64,000 bases of DNA. It comes from Septoria linicola (Eukaryota; Ascomycota; Dothideomycetes; Mycosphaerellales; Mycosphaerellaceae). The position numbers were made by a program, and so were the translations under genes. Of the stretch, positions 34,989-46,942 are shown one piece after another. The first letter of the stretch is position 1; each line of letters opens with the position of its first letter. The notes under the pieces were generated by a model. The model saw only the letters and a list, made by a program, of their open reading frames with translations. It did not search any database and had not been told where the DNA came from. The stretch spans positions 2,108,001 through 2,172,000 of the forward strand of contig CP099418.1 of the NCBI GenBank assembly GCA_024114885.1, given 5' to 3'.

Positions 34989-37900
34989 CTAGCCTTCCTC
35001 CTTCACAACAGGAGTCTTCGTCACCGGGTCAGCCTGTTGTTGGCTGGGCGAGTGGTTGCTGGCCTCTCTAGCGACTTCATTCTTGACGGCAGCTAGGGAC
35101 TCTGACTTCTGCTCGCCGGCTCTCATGGCAGCCTGTGGTTGACTCGCTTCAACCTTAATGTCTGGTTTGGACTCAATATGCTGGGACGTGCCGTTCGATG
35201 CGGCAGAGGGCTTGGGTTTGATGGGGCTGGCCTTTGCCGCAGAGTCTTTCCCTGCGATCTTCGTGTACATGTCTCGAAGCTTGTTTCCTGGCACACGCTT
35301 TTCCACCGCCTTAGACTGCGGCCAATGATGCTCGCTAACGTAGTCCCACAGCGTGTTTACCATCTCGCGACCATGCTGTGGTACTTGCGCATTGATGTGA
35401 TTGCCTATGGTCACCAGGCCTTGCTTGATGAGCTTGAGACGAGCATCGTCATCGGGCATGCGCTTCTTAGTGGCACCCGAGACTTTCAAAAGCGTGGAGC
35501 TCACTGAATCCAGAATGCGTCGAGCCTTTTGTTCGGTCTCTGTGAGTAGCTTGGGACCTCCGTTAGTGTGCGAGCTGCCGTTGCGCTGATGCCCAGGACG
35601 CCTGTCATCAGAGCCGCGGGGACGATGGCCATTAGGCGAGCCAGCGAGTGGTGTACGACGATCCAGGCTATTGCGGATATCGGACTGATGCAATCTTCTT
35701 GCGTCGCTGGATTGCTTGTTACGCACGCTGTTCGGTCCAGGGCTGCCAGACATCCCAGGTGTGCTCATCCGGCCATGGAATTGGCCGAGATGCTTTCTGT
35801 TATTGCGATGGTGGTTCTCGAGCGCTTTCTTTGCTGCTTGGTTAGTGCCATTGCTGATCTTGTCCTTCAGCACGCTGAGAAGGTAATTCGCTCGGCGAAC
35901 GAGATGCACCGCACCAGGTGATTTGGCGATCGTCTTTTCGTCACCTGCCTTGTTGCGCTCTTCCTTGGCACCAACCCGATGCTCCTCGAGGTAGAACTTC
36001 TCGCCCAAGCCCAGTTCAGCATCATCACGAATAGGCACCCATGCGCCGTATCCATGACGTGCAATCCCGACACAGAGCATACCATCTTCTTTCGCACCCC
36101 AGTCGCTGGTGTAAGTGGCGGGCTTCGATGCTTCGGGCACTCGGAAAGTTCTCCAATCTGGGCATTGCTCAACGCAGGTGCGCACCATACGCATCTCCTC
36201 TGGTCGCTCGGTCAGCGTCTCAGCGTTGAGTCGCTTAACGCCACGGAAGTCGAAGAGCACGGCCTTCTTTTCCTTCTTTGTGACGGGCTTGCCAGTTGTA
36301 CGCTCAATCTCATTCTGGCGATCGACTTCCTCTTGTTGCAGGCGGATGGCAGTGTCGATAATTTCCTGGAGTGTGCTTCTGACAGTATTGACGTCTCTGC
36401 CCAAGAGACGCGCAGCTTTGATGATCTCGTCTTCCTTCTCGTTCATGGCTCCATATCGTTCGTAAGCGCGAATAAGGTGGCGACACTCCTTCTCACCTAG
36501 AGCTCGTTTGGGATCGAGGCCATGATCGGAGTCATTATCATCGGGTCCAGATCCGTCCTCGTCAATGTGCTGCATGTTGGCTTCACGGGCACGCTTCTTC
36601 GCAGCACGCTGGTCACGGCCATCTTCACCGGCAGCTTTGCGCTTTCGCGGCTGATTCTGCTCGATCACAGATTCCAAATAGTCCTCCTCCTGCTTCTTGC
36701 GCTCCTGCTCTTTGATCTTGTCCAATTCTGCCTTGGGAATAATTTCGTCCCATTCGAGATCTATCTTGACATCAGTGTATTCGAAACTGCGCAGGAACTC
36801 TTCGCCACCATCGGTAGTCATGCCTTGAGGCTGTTCTGTTTGGTGTTCTTCGGCGTTCTCAAGCACAGCATCAATGTCGAGTTCTTCCAGCTTTCGTTGG
36901 TTGCCCGACTGCTCGAACATCTTCTGTCCCCTCTTCTTCAGGATCTGTGAAATATCATCGGACGAAGTGGGCTCGACGGTGTTTGCACCGATGCGTTGCA
37001 TGCGATCGCCGAGATCGCGAGCGTCTTTGTCAGTGACGCCGCGCTGGATTGTGATAAACTCCAACATCAACTTATTGCGAGCGCGTTCCAAGACTTCTTC
37101 CTCAACAGTATCTTTGGACACAAATCGATAGATCGTGACGGGCTTCTTCTGGCCAATACGATGAGCTCGAGCCATGGCTTGCAAATCAGCTTGGGGATTC
37201 CAGTCTGAATCGAAGAGGATGACGGTATCAGCAGTCATCAGGTTGATGCCGAGACCTCCAGCGCGTGTGGAGAGCAGGAAGCAGAAGTCTTGACTCTCGG
37301 GTGCGTTGAAGTGGTCAATGGCCATGCGTCTCGGTCCAGCGGCAATTGTACCATCAAGCCGTTGGAACTGGTAGCCTCGAAGCTGCAGATAATCACCGAG
37401 CAGGTCAAGCATCTTCACCATCTGACTGAAAATGAGAACTCGGTGACCATCCTTCTTCATCTTGGTGAGCAATTGATCTAGCAGCATCATTTTTCCACTG
37501 GATGTGATGAGTGCTTTGAGCTGATCCTCTCGACTATCGCTTCCAGCTAGAATGCGTTCTTCGGCGTTCGGAAACATAAAAGGATGGTTCGATGCTTTCT
37601 TCAGTTCCATCATGATGTTGAGCAGCGATGTCTTCTGTGCCTTGGAACCAGCGTTGAGCGCAGCGTAGTTGCGAGTGAGTATGTTCTTGTAGTACTCCAG
37701 CTGTACATCAGACAATTCCACGCGAATGATCTTCTCCGTCTTCGGGGGCAGATCGTTTTCGACTTTCTGCTTGGTTCGTCGAATCATGTAGGGTGATATG
37801 GCGTCAGTCAGCTCCGCGAGCTTTTTACTCGCATCGTCCGACATCAGATCAATGTTCTCATCCACATGTACCTTGCCTGGCATCAAGAAGTCCATGAGTG

Positions 37901-40055
37901 CAGATAGTTCTCCCAGCGTGTTTTGCATCGGTGTTCCTGTGATAAGCAGCCTACTAGTGGCGCCAAAGTCCATCAGTTTGGCGTAGAGCTGTGACTCGCG
38001 ATTCTTCAAGCGATGAGCCTCATCGACGGCCATGAACTGCCATTTCAGCTGAGACAGGAAGGTGGCATCAGCCAGGATGTATTCGTACGTGGTGAGAAGC
38101 ACGTTGAACTTCACTTTCTTCGGGTTGCCATCGACCAGTAGTTCGTACTCTCGGATGATCTTCCGTGCAGCTTCGTTGCCATTGTAGACGACGTAGTTCA
38201 CGTCCGGGGTCCAGTTGTTGAACGTGTCTGCCCACGCTGGCATGGTAGATAGCGGGACGACGACAATGAAAGGTCCCTGCTGCCGGCGATCATGGCGAAG
38301 CCAGTTGATGAAAGACACCGTCTGCACAGTTTTTCCCAGACCCATCTCATCAGCCAGAATGACATTGTTCCCTCGACACCAATGATGAGCCAAAAAGTTC
38401 AGTCCGTGGATCTGAAACTCCCGGAGCTCCCCTCCCTTGATGTAGGAGGGCTGTGCCCTGAACGGCTTGTATGCAGAGCGGGTGTTGATGTTCTGTTCCG
38501 TTTTGTCTGACACAGGAAGCTTAGCAGAGCGATCGAGGAAACGATCAATCTCTGCTTGCGCTATACTGCTGACGAGATCGGCACTCTCCCACGTGCATGC
38601 ATCGTAGAACAGGCTCTTCCATTTCACGAAGTATTCAATGCCTTCTTCGCCATCTCTTGAACCAATTACACGCTCCACTTGCACGTAGTCGTTCAAGGAG
38701 TCAAGGTATCCTTCTCGATCGAGGTTCCAACGCTCTTTGTCCTCGGCCGCGATGTCGGGATCGTTCTTGACCTGCTGTTCGACCTTGACGATTTTGCGAA
38801 AGTAGTTCTCCAGTCGGCGAATGCCCTTGTATCCAGAGTCAGAAAGTTCGCGCCATGTATGCCAGGTTGCGTGATAGTGAGCTTTGCCTTGCCATTTGAT
38901 CTGCACTAATGTCAGCACAAGCTGTGCGCCTGCATGCAACAACTGAAGGAAGACCTACGTTGAACTCGTAGTCGTGCTTGTCTAGAACCTCTTTCTCTGC
39001 AATGCAAATGTCAGTGGTGGTGATGTCCTGGTCAGAAGCTGTGAGCGTACCTGTTCCCTCCATGACTCTGTGAGTGAGGATGGCATCGATCGCGGGCGTG
39101 TTGTCCTCCTCGGCGTACGTCCAGTAGTTCGGTGTCGTGTTGTCGTCATCATCTTCTTCAAAGTTGTCGAAGTTTTCATCCTCGTTATATGTCGTGACTT
39201 TGCCTGCGCGCCGTGATGAGAATCGTACCTCGCCTAGCTGAGGTGTACCTGAGCCCGATGCAACGTCCTGCAATCTTTGCCTGTGCTTTTTGGCAAAGGT
39301 GCGACCGCGTTGACCACCATAAGTATCTTGGTCCGAGTCTGATACGTCGGATGTTGCGGCACGAGAAGACTCCCGAATGGATGCTGTAAAAGGAAGGTCA
39401 GGATATTGAACTAAGCGTTCAGGGAGGCAGGTAAGGTACATGGCCTGGCGACAGCAGTCTTTTGTCGTTTGCGTCGACTCCCGGTGTTGACAGCATCTTC
39501 ATCATCGTCTTCGTCCTCGTCCGAGCTATCGACCTTTGCGTATTGTCAGCATTTGGACATTAGACGTGAGCGATCTCCGCACGTACCACACGTCTCGTTG
39601 GTCTGGCCCGGCCCTGATCACGGCAGTTTAGTAGGTGTCTTCAAGAAATAGCACTGTGCGGCACATACGCTGCGCCGTAGTCCGTAGAGCTCGGGGTTCT
39701 GCTTCATGTACTCCTCGTCATCGACATCTGCCTTTCGCTTTCCCGGTCTTGAACTGGACTCGGACGATGATCTACGTCGATCAATGTCGTGCAGTCGCGT
39801 CCGCGTAGGACTCTCCATATCAAAATCTGCATCCTCTTCGCCGGGGGCATCTTCGTCTTCATCAAGCTCGGAAGTGGCCATATCATGCACAGCATCATCA
39901 TCTGAAAACATGCCATCATTGGCTCCATCTGGTGAAGCCATGGCAGCAGGAAAGTCGTTCGTATCAGAAAGTTCACTTTCGCTTCGACGTGGCTGAGTGG
40001 GCGGCTTGAGGAGGTTTTCATCGACAGCATCAGCATGCCCATTCGTCATGGTCAT
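34989..40055 (-). CDS. CHD1: Chromodomain helicase Chd1
   Basis: ATP-dependent nucleosome spacing remodeller. Six exons: 40055-39669, 39613-39587, 39533-39440, 39383-39051, 38996-38959 and 38900-34989; five introns of 53-58 nt with consistent phases; 1596 residues. The acidic N-terminus leads to LYGLRRSGRARPTRRV. Double chromodomains (about 240-400) include YEFNIKWQGKAHYHATW across intron 5 and EYFVKWKSLFYDACTWES. The SNF2 ATPase has DEMGLGKTVQT (about 477) and DEAHRLKN (about 586). The helicase C-lobe has LIFSQMVKMLDLL and STRAGGLGINL. A SANT/SLIDE-like DNA-binding region and the C-terminal CHD1 helical domain (KKRMPDDDARLKLIKQGLVTIGNHI) follow. A 27-nt exon 2 is easy to miss in automatic annotation. 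Confidence 0.96.
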
Positions 40056-41117
40056 GTCCTCAGATGTCTGTGGACGGGTAGCAACATGTATGGAGGCCGC
40101 TATGAGATGAAGGAGTCAGCACGGTATCTCAAGGTCGGATGACGCTCGCGAGCTGAAAATTTGCATTGGTCTCGGACAGCACTACGCGACCGGTTTCCCC
40201 TCCTAAACGAACGTGCGAGCCGTAGCAATGCTGCTGATATCAAGTCCGACCGTGGCAAGTGTCCTCGTGATGAACGAAGATGGTGACTCGGTCGGCCGGC
40301 TCGCAGTGTCGGGTGGTAGAGTGGCCCTTCTGAATGGTTCGGCGGGTCGTGGAGTGTATGTCGCGCTTGCTATCGACTTCGTATATCGTTGCCGAGGGGT
40401 GTCATGATGGGATATATCGAGCGCGATGGTCCTTCGATGGCTGACTTGGGAAGTCGAATTGGGCGTTCCAGGCAGAGCGAAGACGGGGAAACGAGACGCG
40501 AGCACTGGTGGGCAGACTACTTACAGGCCATGGCTGCGCTGGCCCCGGCGGCAGCAATATCAAAGAGAGTGGGTGGTGGTGGATGGGGTCTGGGTCAAGT
40601 CGATGTATGCACGCTTCATCTTGGGAGTATGCGAAAGAGCAGCCGCGGATGACTGAGGCAGCAACGACCGACCCACGCTAACTAACTTAGTGCTCGGGCC
40701 CTTGTCCCCCAAGAACAATAAGAATACACGGGATCGAGCAGTATGGTCACAGCATTGCTGTGCTCAACCTGGACAGTAGTGCTTCGTTTTGCAGGGCTTT
40801 GTAGCCATACAGTAGACCTATCGAAAGCACCGCCTTGATCGGTTGTCGTTGGACACAGCAAGTGTGATATAGCGAGCCAGCACACCCGCAGACAGACAGA
40901 CAGCCAGACAAGCCCCTCCATCGGCTCGCGCGCTCTCGCTCCCTCTCTCCACACGCAACACGCCTCCGACCAGTCACATTGAGGCTGATCGTCTTACCCG
41001 CCTAGAAATTTGTTGTCACCGCTGCGTGCTGCTCGACTCACCACCATCTCCTCATAGTCTAGCTCGTGTGCGCACTCTTTTCCCTCGCATTGTGTGCACA
41101 GCACGACTGCCGCCATC
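40056..41117. promoter_or_regulatory. Divergent promoter CHD1/RLI1
   Basis: About 1.06 kb between divergent housekeeping genes. A short AGAC-type tandem repeat lies at about 40892-40910. No further gene is supported. Confidence 0.5.
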
Positions 41118-43160
41118 ATGTCGGACAAATTGACACGGTATGCCCTTCCCCACCAGCCCACTGACTCTATTCACACCGTCTCAACCACCGCCGCCACCAA
41201 GTCGCAACCGAGCCTGCGACTAGCACGCTTCTAACGCTCTCGCTCAGTATTGCCATTGTCAACTCGGACAAGTGCAAGCCGAAAAAATGTCGCCAAGAAT
41301 GCAAGAAGTCCTGCCCAGTGGTGCGGACTGGCAAGCTCTGCATCGAAGTCGACCCCGCCAGCAAAATCGCCTTCATCTCCGAACGACTGTGCATTGGGTG
41401 CGGTATCTGCCCTAAGAAGTGCCCCTTCGATGCAATCAACATCATCAACTTGCCTACGAACCTCGAAACGCAAGTGGCGCACCGGTACAGTGCGAACAGC
41501 TTCAAATTGCATAGGCTACCTCTGCCCCGACCAGGACAAGTTTTGGGTTTGGTGGGAACCAACGGTATTGGAAAGAGTACGGCACTCAAGATATTGGCGG
41601 GCAAGTTGAAGCCAAATTTGGGACGATACGATGATCCTCCGGATTGGGAAGAGATTTTGAAATACTACAGAGGATCGGAGCTGCAAAGTGAGCACATCCA
41701 AGCATGCTGGAAGTTGGAGATTCATCGTATGCTGACGCTCGACAGACTACTTCACCAAAATCCTTGAGGACGATCTGAAGGCAGTTACTAAGCCTCAGTA
41801 TGTGGATCAGATTCCAAAGGCCGTGAAGGGCACCAAGCGTACTGTTGGCCACTTGATCACGGACCGAGCACAGGTCGACAAGGAAAGACTGGAGGAGATT
41901 ACCGAAGCACTGGGTAAGGACAGTCTGAGGCTACTTACAGACAAAGATTGGCTGACTTGAATCTCAGAGCTCATCCAGGTCTGGGACCGTGATATTGATC
42001 TCCTGTCCGGTGGTGAGCTGCAACGTTTTGCCATTGCCATGGTCTGCGTTCAGAAGGCCGATGTCTACATGTTCGACGAGCCATCTTCCTTCCTGGATGT
42101 CAAGCAACGTCTAGCTGCTGGTCGTATCATTCGCAGCCTGCTCCGCCCAGACTGCTTTGTCATCGTCGTCGAGCACGATCTGTCCATCCTGGACTACCTA
42201 TCCGACTACATTTGCGTGCTGTACGGAAAGCCTGCAGTGTACGGTGTTGTGACCGCGCCCTTCTCCGTCCGTGAGGGCATCAATATCTTCTTGGATGGTA
42301 ACATTCCTACCGAGAACTTGCGGTTCAGGGAGGAATCGCTCCAGTTCCGTATCGGCGATGCTAGCGACGAATTCATGATCGACAAGAACCGCGATTACGC
42401 GTACCCAAACATGACCAAAACCATGGGTGGCTTCAATCTGGCCATCCAAAGTGGCGAATTTACTGATTCGGAGATCATCGTCATGATGGGTGAGAACGGT
42501 ACCGGAAAGACCACTTTCTGTAAGATGCTTGCTGGTGCCCTACCACCCGACGACGGCAAGAAGATCCCAGCCATGAACATCTCCATGAAGCCTCAAAAGA
42601 TTACACCCAAATTTCAAGGCACAGTGCGGCAGCTGTTTTTCAAGAAAATCAAGGCTGCTTTTCTCTCCCCCCAGTTCCAGACCGATGTCTACAAGCCACT
42701 GAAAATGGACGACTTCATCGACCAGGAAGTCCAGAATCTCTCTGGAGGAGAATTGCAGCGTGTGGCTATTGTGCTTGCACTGGGTCTTCCTGCCGACATC
42801 TATCTCATTGACGAGCCGTCCGCCTACCTGGATTCTGAGCAGCGTATCATCGCCGCGCGTGTTATCAAGCGCTTCATCATGCACTCCAAGAAGACTGCCT
42901 TCATTGTCGAGCACGATTTCATCATGGCCACTTACCTTGCTGATCGTGTCATTGTCTTCGATGGACAACCCTCGGTCAAGTCCCGCGCTAACAAGCCTCA
43001 ATCGCTCCTGTCAGGGTGCAACAAGTTCCTGAAGAACCTTGACGTTACGTTCCGACGTGATCCAAACACGTACCGACCACGTATCAACAAGTTGAATTCT
43101 CAACTCGACAACGATCAAAAGTCCACAGGAAATTACTTCTTCCTGGAAGACGAGTCTTGA
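41118..43160 (+). CDS. RLI1: Ribosome recycling factor ABCE1/Rli1
   Basis: Soluble ABC ATPase with Fe-S clusters that splits ribosomes after termination and functions in initiation. Exons 41118-41137, 41248-41687, 41746-41913 and 41968-43160 give 606 residues, the normal length. The N-terminal Fe-S domain carries the expected cysteines (Cys16, 21, 25, 29 and the ferredoxin-like CIGCGICPKKC at 55-65). Nucleotide-binding domain 1 has GTNGIGKST and LSGGELQRFAIAM, then MFDEPSSFLD. Nucleotide-binding domain 2 has GENGTGKTT and LSGGELQRVAIVL, then LIDEPSAYLD. The C-terminus, NYFFLEDES, is intact. Exon 1 holds only seven codons. Confidence 0.97.
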
Positions 43161-44124
43161 AAGTTGCATCGGAGGGCGACTACAATTACGAAAATGACGC
43201 TGATAGTGACCTGCTCACTGTGGCGTTGAAGAGAGGCGGCACCAAACGCAGACGCAGCATCAAGAGTGGTGCATGTGAGATGCTGGACCAGGCCGAAGCT
43301 TCTGGGGATGATGAGGACGACGAGGAAATGGACTTACAATGATATGTTTGTCCCCGTAGTCCGGACCGCAAAGCTCAGTCTCGGCTTTCTGCAGACGACG
43401 ATGACGATGCGGCGATCATGTGAATCCGTGATCATGAATGATGAGTAACGTCAAATTGGGCGCTCGCTGGCACTGTCGTCAGGACGTGGTTGTGTAGCAG
43501 CATCGAAGGAAGCCAATACTGAAGACACGCAGCCAAATAGGATGGGGGCACGGGGGAGGCACATGCAGCTTACCACCAGCATGACCGATAAAATCTCAGA
43601 GGAGGAGAGGGTTTGGCTGAGTATCATGATTTTGAATCTGCTAAGAACGTACCGAATCACCAACACTCGTTTTACCAATGTTCGTTCGCCCATCTTGTCG
43701 TGTCAAGTCGTCAATGAGTCAAGATGGTGATCGGTTGTTTTCGCATGTACTATAGTGAGGCCGCTTTAGTGAAGAGCCCCTGACTGACCAAAACGAAGCA
43801 GACAATGTGTCAACGTACGCGTCACCAGTCCGAATTGCGCTTATCGCGTCCGTCCTTTGACGACCTCGATCTCCTTGAAATATGCCGATCGCTGCTTCCA
43901 TTCACGCCTTGCTTGCCTCCCGACAGCGCTATGAGGAGCTCCAGTCGCGAGTCGCAGATGTTGTTGGATCTTGTGGGATCTGGCGGCGTCTTACTTGGGC
44001 ATCGGATATTGTGCGTTGTTAGCTGATGCGGCACAATCCAAGCTCGGCAGATTGGCCTCCTCTCCACTGCAGTAAGTACTGAACAGAACCATGGTGGACG
44101 CCTTCTTCATTGACGGTGACCTGT
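43161..44124. other. Convergent region with acidic open frame
   Basis: About 0.96 kb between the 3' ends of RLI1 and PRP40. Immediately after the RLI1 stop a 60-codon frame without ATG runs to 43342 and encodes a basic then acidic peptide (KRGGTKRRRS, SGDDEDDEEMDLQ) that looks coding in composition. Nothing else is recognised. Confidence 0.5.
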
Positions 44125-46538
44125 CTAAACCTCCTCAATCTCACCTTCTTCTGAGCCACTTTGCAAGGCGGGAGGCTCTTCCTTCAGCAGACTGCTGTCT
44201 GGCTCGGGCGAGTGAGTTCTGCCACCCTCGCGACGCGGACGCTGTGATGATTGTTAGCTGTCATTCTGCTCGAAGCTTCAATGTGACTTACCTTGGTGTC
44301 GCGGCGACTAGCCATGCTTGCGTCGCTCTCCCTTCTCTTGCGAACGCTGGGTGGCCGACTACCAACAACATCGTCATCGCCATAGTCAAGTGTTCTTCCC
44401 TTGTCACGAGGATCAGCACGGGACATGAAGTTTCTCTCGCGCTCGGCTTCACGGGCACGACGCTCATTGTCGTACAGGTCGTCCCTTGTCGGTCGTCGTC
44501 GGTCATCGCGACGATCGTCGCGGCGCTCACGATCCTCGTATCGATCGACGGCGCGAGGAGGCGTGAGGCCGAAGGAGGCTTTTCTGTACTGTCTCTCTCG
44601 GTCGGCCTGCGCCTTGCGTCTGTCTGCCTCGTACGCATCAATCTCGGGCGTGCGAGTACGATGACGGCGGTCACGCTCTCGACGATCGTCACGCTCATCG
44701 CGTCGAGAGACATTGCGGTATTCTCTGCTGCGGTCACGCTCTCTGTCTCGACGGCGATCATCGTCCTTCTCCCGTAAGCGTACCATGTACTTATCATAGG
44801 CCCGCTTTCGAACCTCCTCCTCTGCGGTGTCCCAATCACGAATGCCCGACAAGCGGGCAACCACGTCTTCGTAGCTCTCGTCAGAGCGAATTGGTGGGTG
44901 GACTTTCTTCATCGCCGATCGTATACTGTCCACAATAGCCTTTTGCTGTCGCTCAGCGCCAATCTGTTTCTCCTCTTCACGTCTCTTGACCTTCTGCAGG
45001 ATCCTATCAAAGATCATGCTCAGCTCGACATCGTTGAGGTTCGCAGTCCTTGGGTGGGAATGCATGATCTGCGTAAACTCAGAGGGCGACGTCTCCAGCG
45101 TTACCTCGAAGCGCTGCTCTTCAAGCACGTCCAGTGCGTCGTTCCTCTTGGAGCGGAGCTTCCGCTCTTCATCCTCAACGATGTCCCAGAAAAGTTCTTG
45201 CGCACTGGATGCTGTGGCGCCTGGGTAAGGCGGCACGGGTACTGCAAGATAGTTGAGGAAGTGCTCCTCGTCCTTGATCAAGGGGAAGAATTTCGACCAC
45301 TTGGACCCAGCCTTGATCTTGCCTTCCCGCAGCTTCTCGTTCAAGAGATGCTTATATGCATCACGAGCTTGTCGTTGTTTCCGCTTCTTTAATTGCTTCT
45401 CTTTCTGCGTAGCCTCGTTGGCAGACCGCTCCAGAGCCTTCATGTGGTTTTCGAATGCGAGAAAGATATCAAGCTTATGCACGCCTTTGAGAGTCTCGTC
45501 CGACACGAATCGTTCGTTGTTGTCGATTTTGTCCTCTGCCTCTGTCCATGTGGTATTGGGGTCGAGGATCAGAACTTCCAGAGTCTTCTGCAGCTCCTGC
45601 ATCGCATCCTTGCGTTTCTTCGCCTCGTTCTCAACATGCTGTTTTTTGAGCTCAAGCACGTACTCGTCGAAAATACGGACGCGTTCGTCCTCATCGCCCG
45701 CGCTCTTAAATGCAGCCTCGTGCTCAATGGTGGGCCGGGCGGACTTCCAGCGAGTGTAATGCTCGATCTCATCGTGAGTAGAAAGCATGCGCTGGAAATC
45801 CTCACGTGCCTTTTCTCTGCGTTCCTTGTCTTTGCTCTTCTGCTCCGCGCGCATATCCGCGCAGTACTTCTCAAACGCAGCCTTGCGCTCCTTGGGATCT
45901 TTTATAGCTCGGTACTCGCGATCACGGACCACAACTCGTAGAGCATCCTGCCATTCAGCATCTGGCGTGATATTGTTGCGCTTCAAAAGCTTGAAGAACG
46001 CCTCCTCTGCAGCCTCAGCAGACCCGTATTCAGGCTCATCCGTCTTGGCTGGCATGGGGCCACCATATCCAGTCTGCTCGCGGCGTGCCTCCCACGGGTT
46101 GCCTCCACGATCACCACGGTCCCCGCCGCGGTCGAAGGACGGCTTTTGAGGCAGTCCATGGTCACGATCATCGCGCCGGCCGCGTCCACCATGATAATCT
46201 TCGCGACCTCCATACCCGCCTCCACCACCTCCGCCACCAGCTACAAAGTCTGGCCGTCCGTTCTGCTGCTGTGCCTGTGCCTCCTGCTGCTTGCGCACAG
46301 CCTCGGGCAGAGTCCAGCTGGTCTCTTTGGTAGCTTTATTGTAGTAGTACAGTCGTCCCTCAGGAGTCTTTGCCTCCGCCCAGTCAGCAGCACTACCTGC
46401 CGGGCCCTTCGGCGCCGCTGGAGCTGCAGGAGGCGCGATGTCGACGTCGGCCGGCTTTTCCCAAGTGGTCAGCTTGGTAGTTTTGTTGTAGTAATACACG
46501 CGACCTTCCGCGGTCTGCGCTGCCGCCCACTCGCTCAT
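44125..46538 (-). CDS. PRP40: Splicing factor Prp40 (WW-FF protein)
   Basis: U1 snRNP-associated factor that bridges the 5' splice site with the branch-point proteins. Exons 46538-44292 and 44241-44125 (50-nt phase-0 intron with GCTAAC) give 787 residues. Two WW domains lie at residues 1-29 and 52-78 (each with YYYNK and two spaced Trp). A Gly/Arg-rich linker contains a poly-Gly run. Several FF domains follow (for example EAFFKLLKRNNITPDAEWQDALRVVVRDREYRAI and AYKHLLNEKLREGKIKAGSKWSKFFPLI). The tail is Arg/Asp/Glu-rich and ends GEIEEV after the intron. Ignoring the intron gives a wrong C-terminus. The start at 46538 (MSEWAAAQ) matches the family; the frame continues upstream without support. 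Confidence 0.95.
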
Positions 46539-46942
46539 GATGCTTGCTATGTCCTGAGCCGCCGTGGAGTAGCTCTTGTTGATGTAGCGCGTGTTGCGTC
46601 GAGTGTTGCAGAAACTATGCAGCTCACATTGACGAGAAGAGAACAAGCGCGCCAAGCCGCAAGCCCGCCAGCTGCATCAACGTCTGGCACAACCTTCGTA
46701 CTGCCTACAACAATCTCATTGACAATCTTCTGGATATTCAAACTACCAAGCTAATATATCAAATGTTTGCATCTGCGTGAAATGCTTGGAGTTGAGTGAT
46801 GAAAGCTTCACAAAATACATTGCATGTACAATTGTCTAATATCTACACGAGAAGCTGATTACAATGTACCTGAAACTCCTCTCCTCAAGTCTTCACCTTG
46901 TGTCATGCTCCTCCTGAGGTCACTTTTCGGACTTCACGTCCG
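46539..46942. other. Intergenic spacer
   Basis: About 400 bp with the PRP40 promoter and the 3' flank of the next minus-strand gene. Nothing is recognised. Confidence 0.45.

Noticed and set aside
40203..40656. Short frames in the CHD1/RLI1 divergent region
   Set aside because: No conservation signal, overlapping on both strands, most likely leader or promoter sequence.
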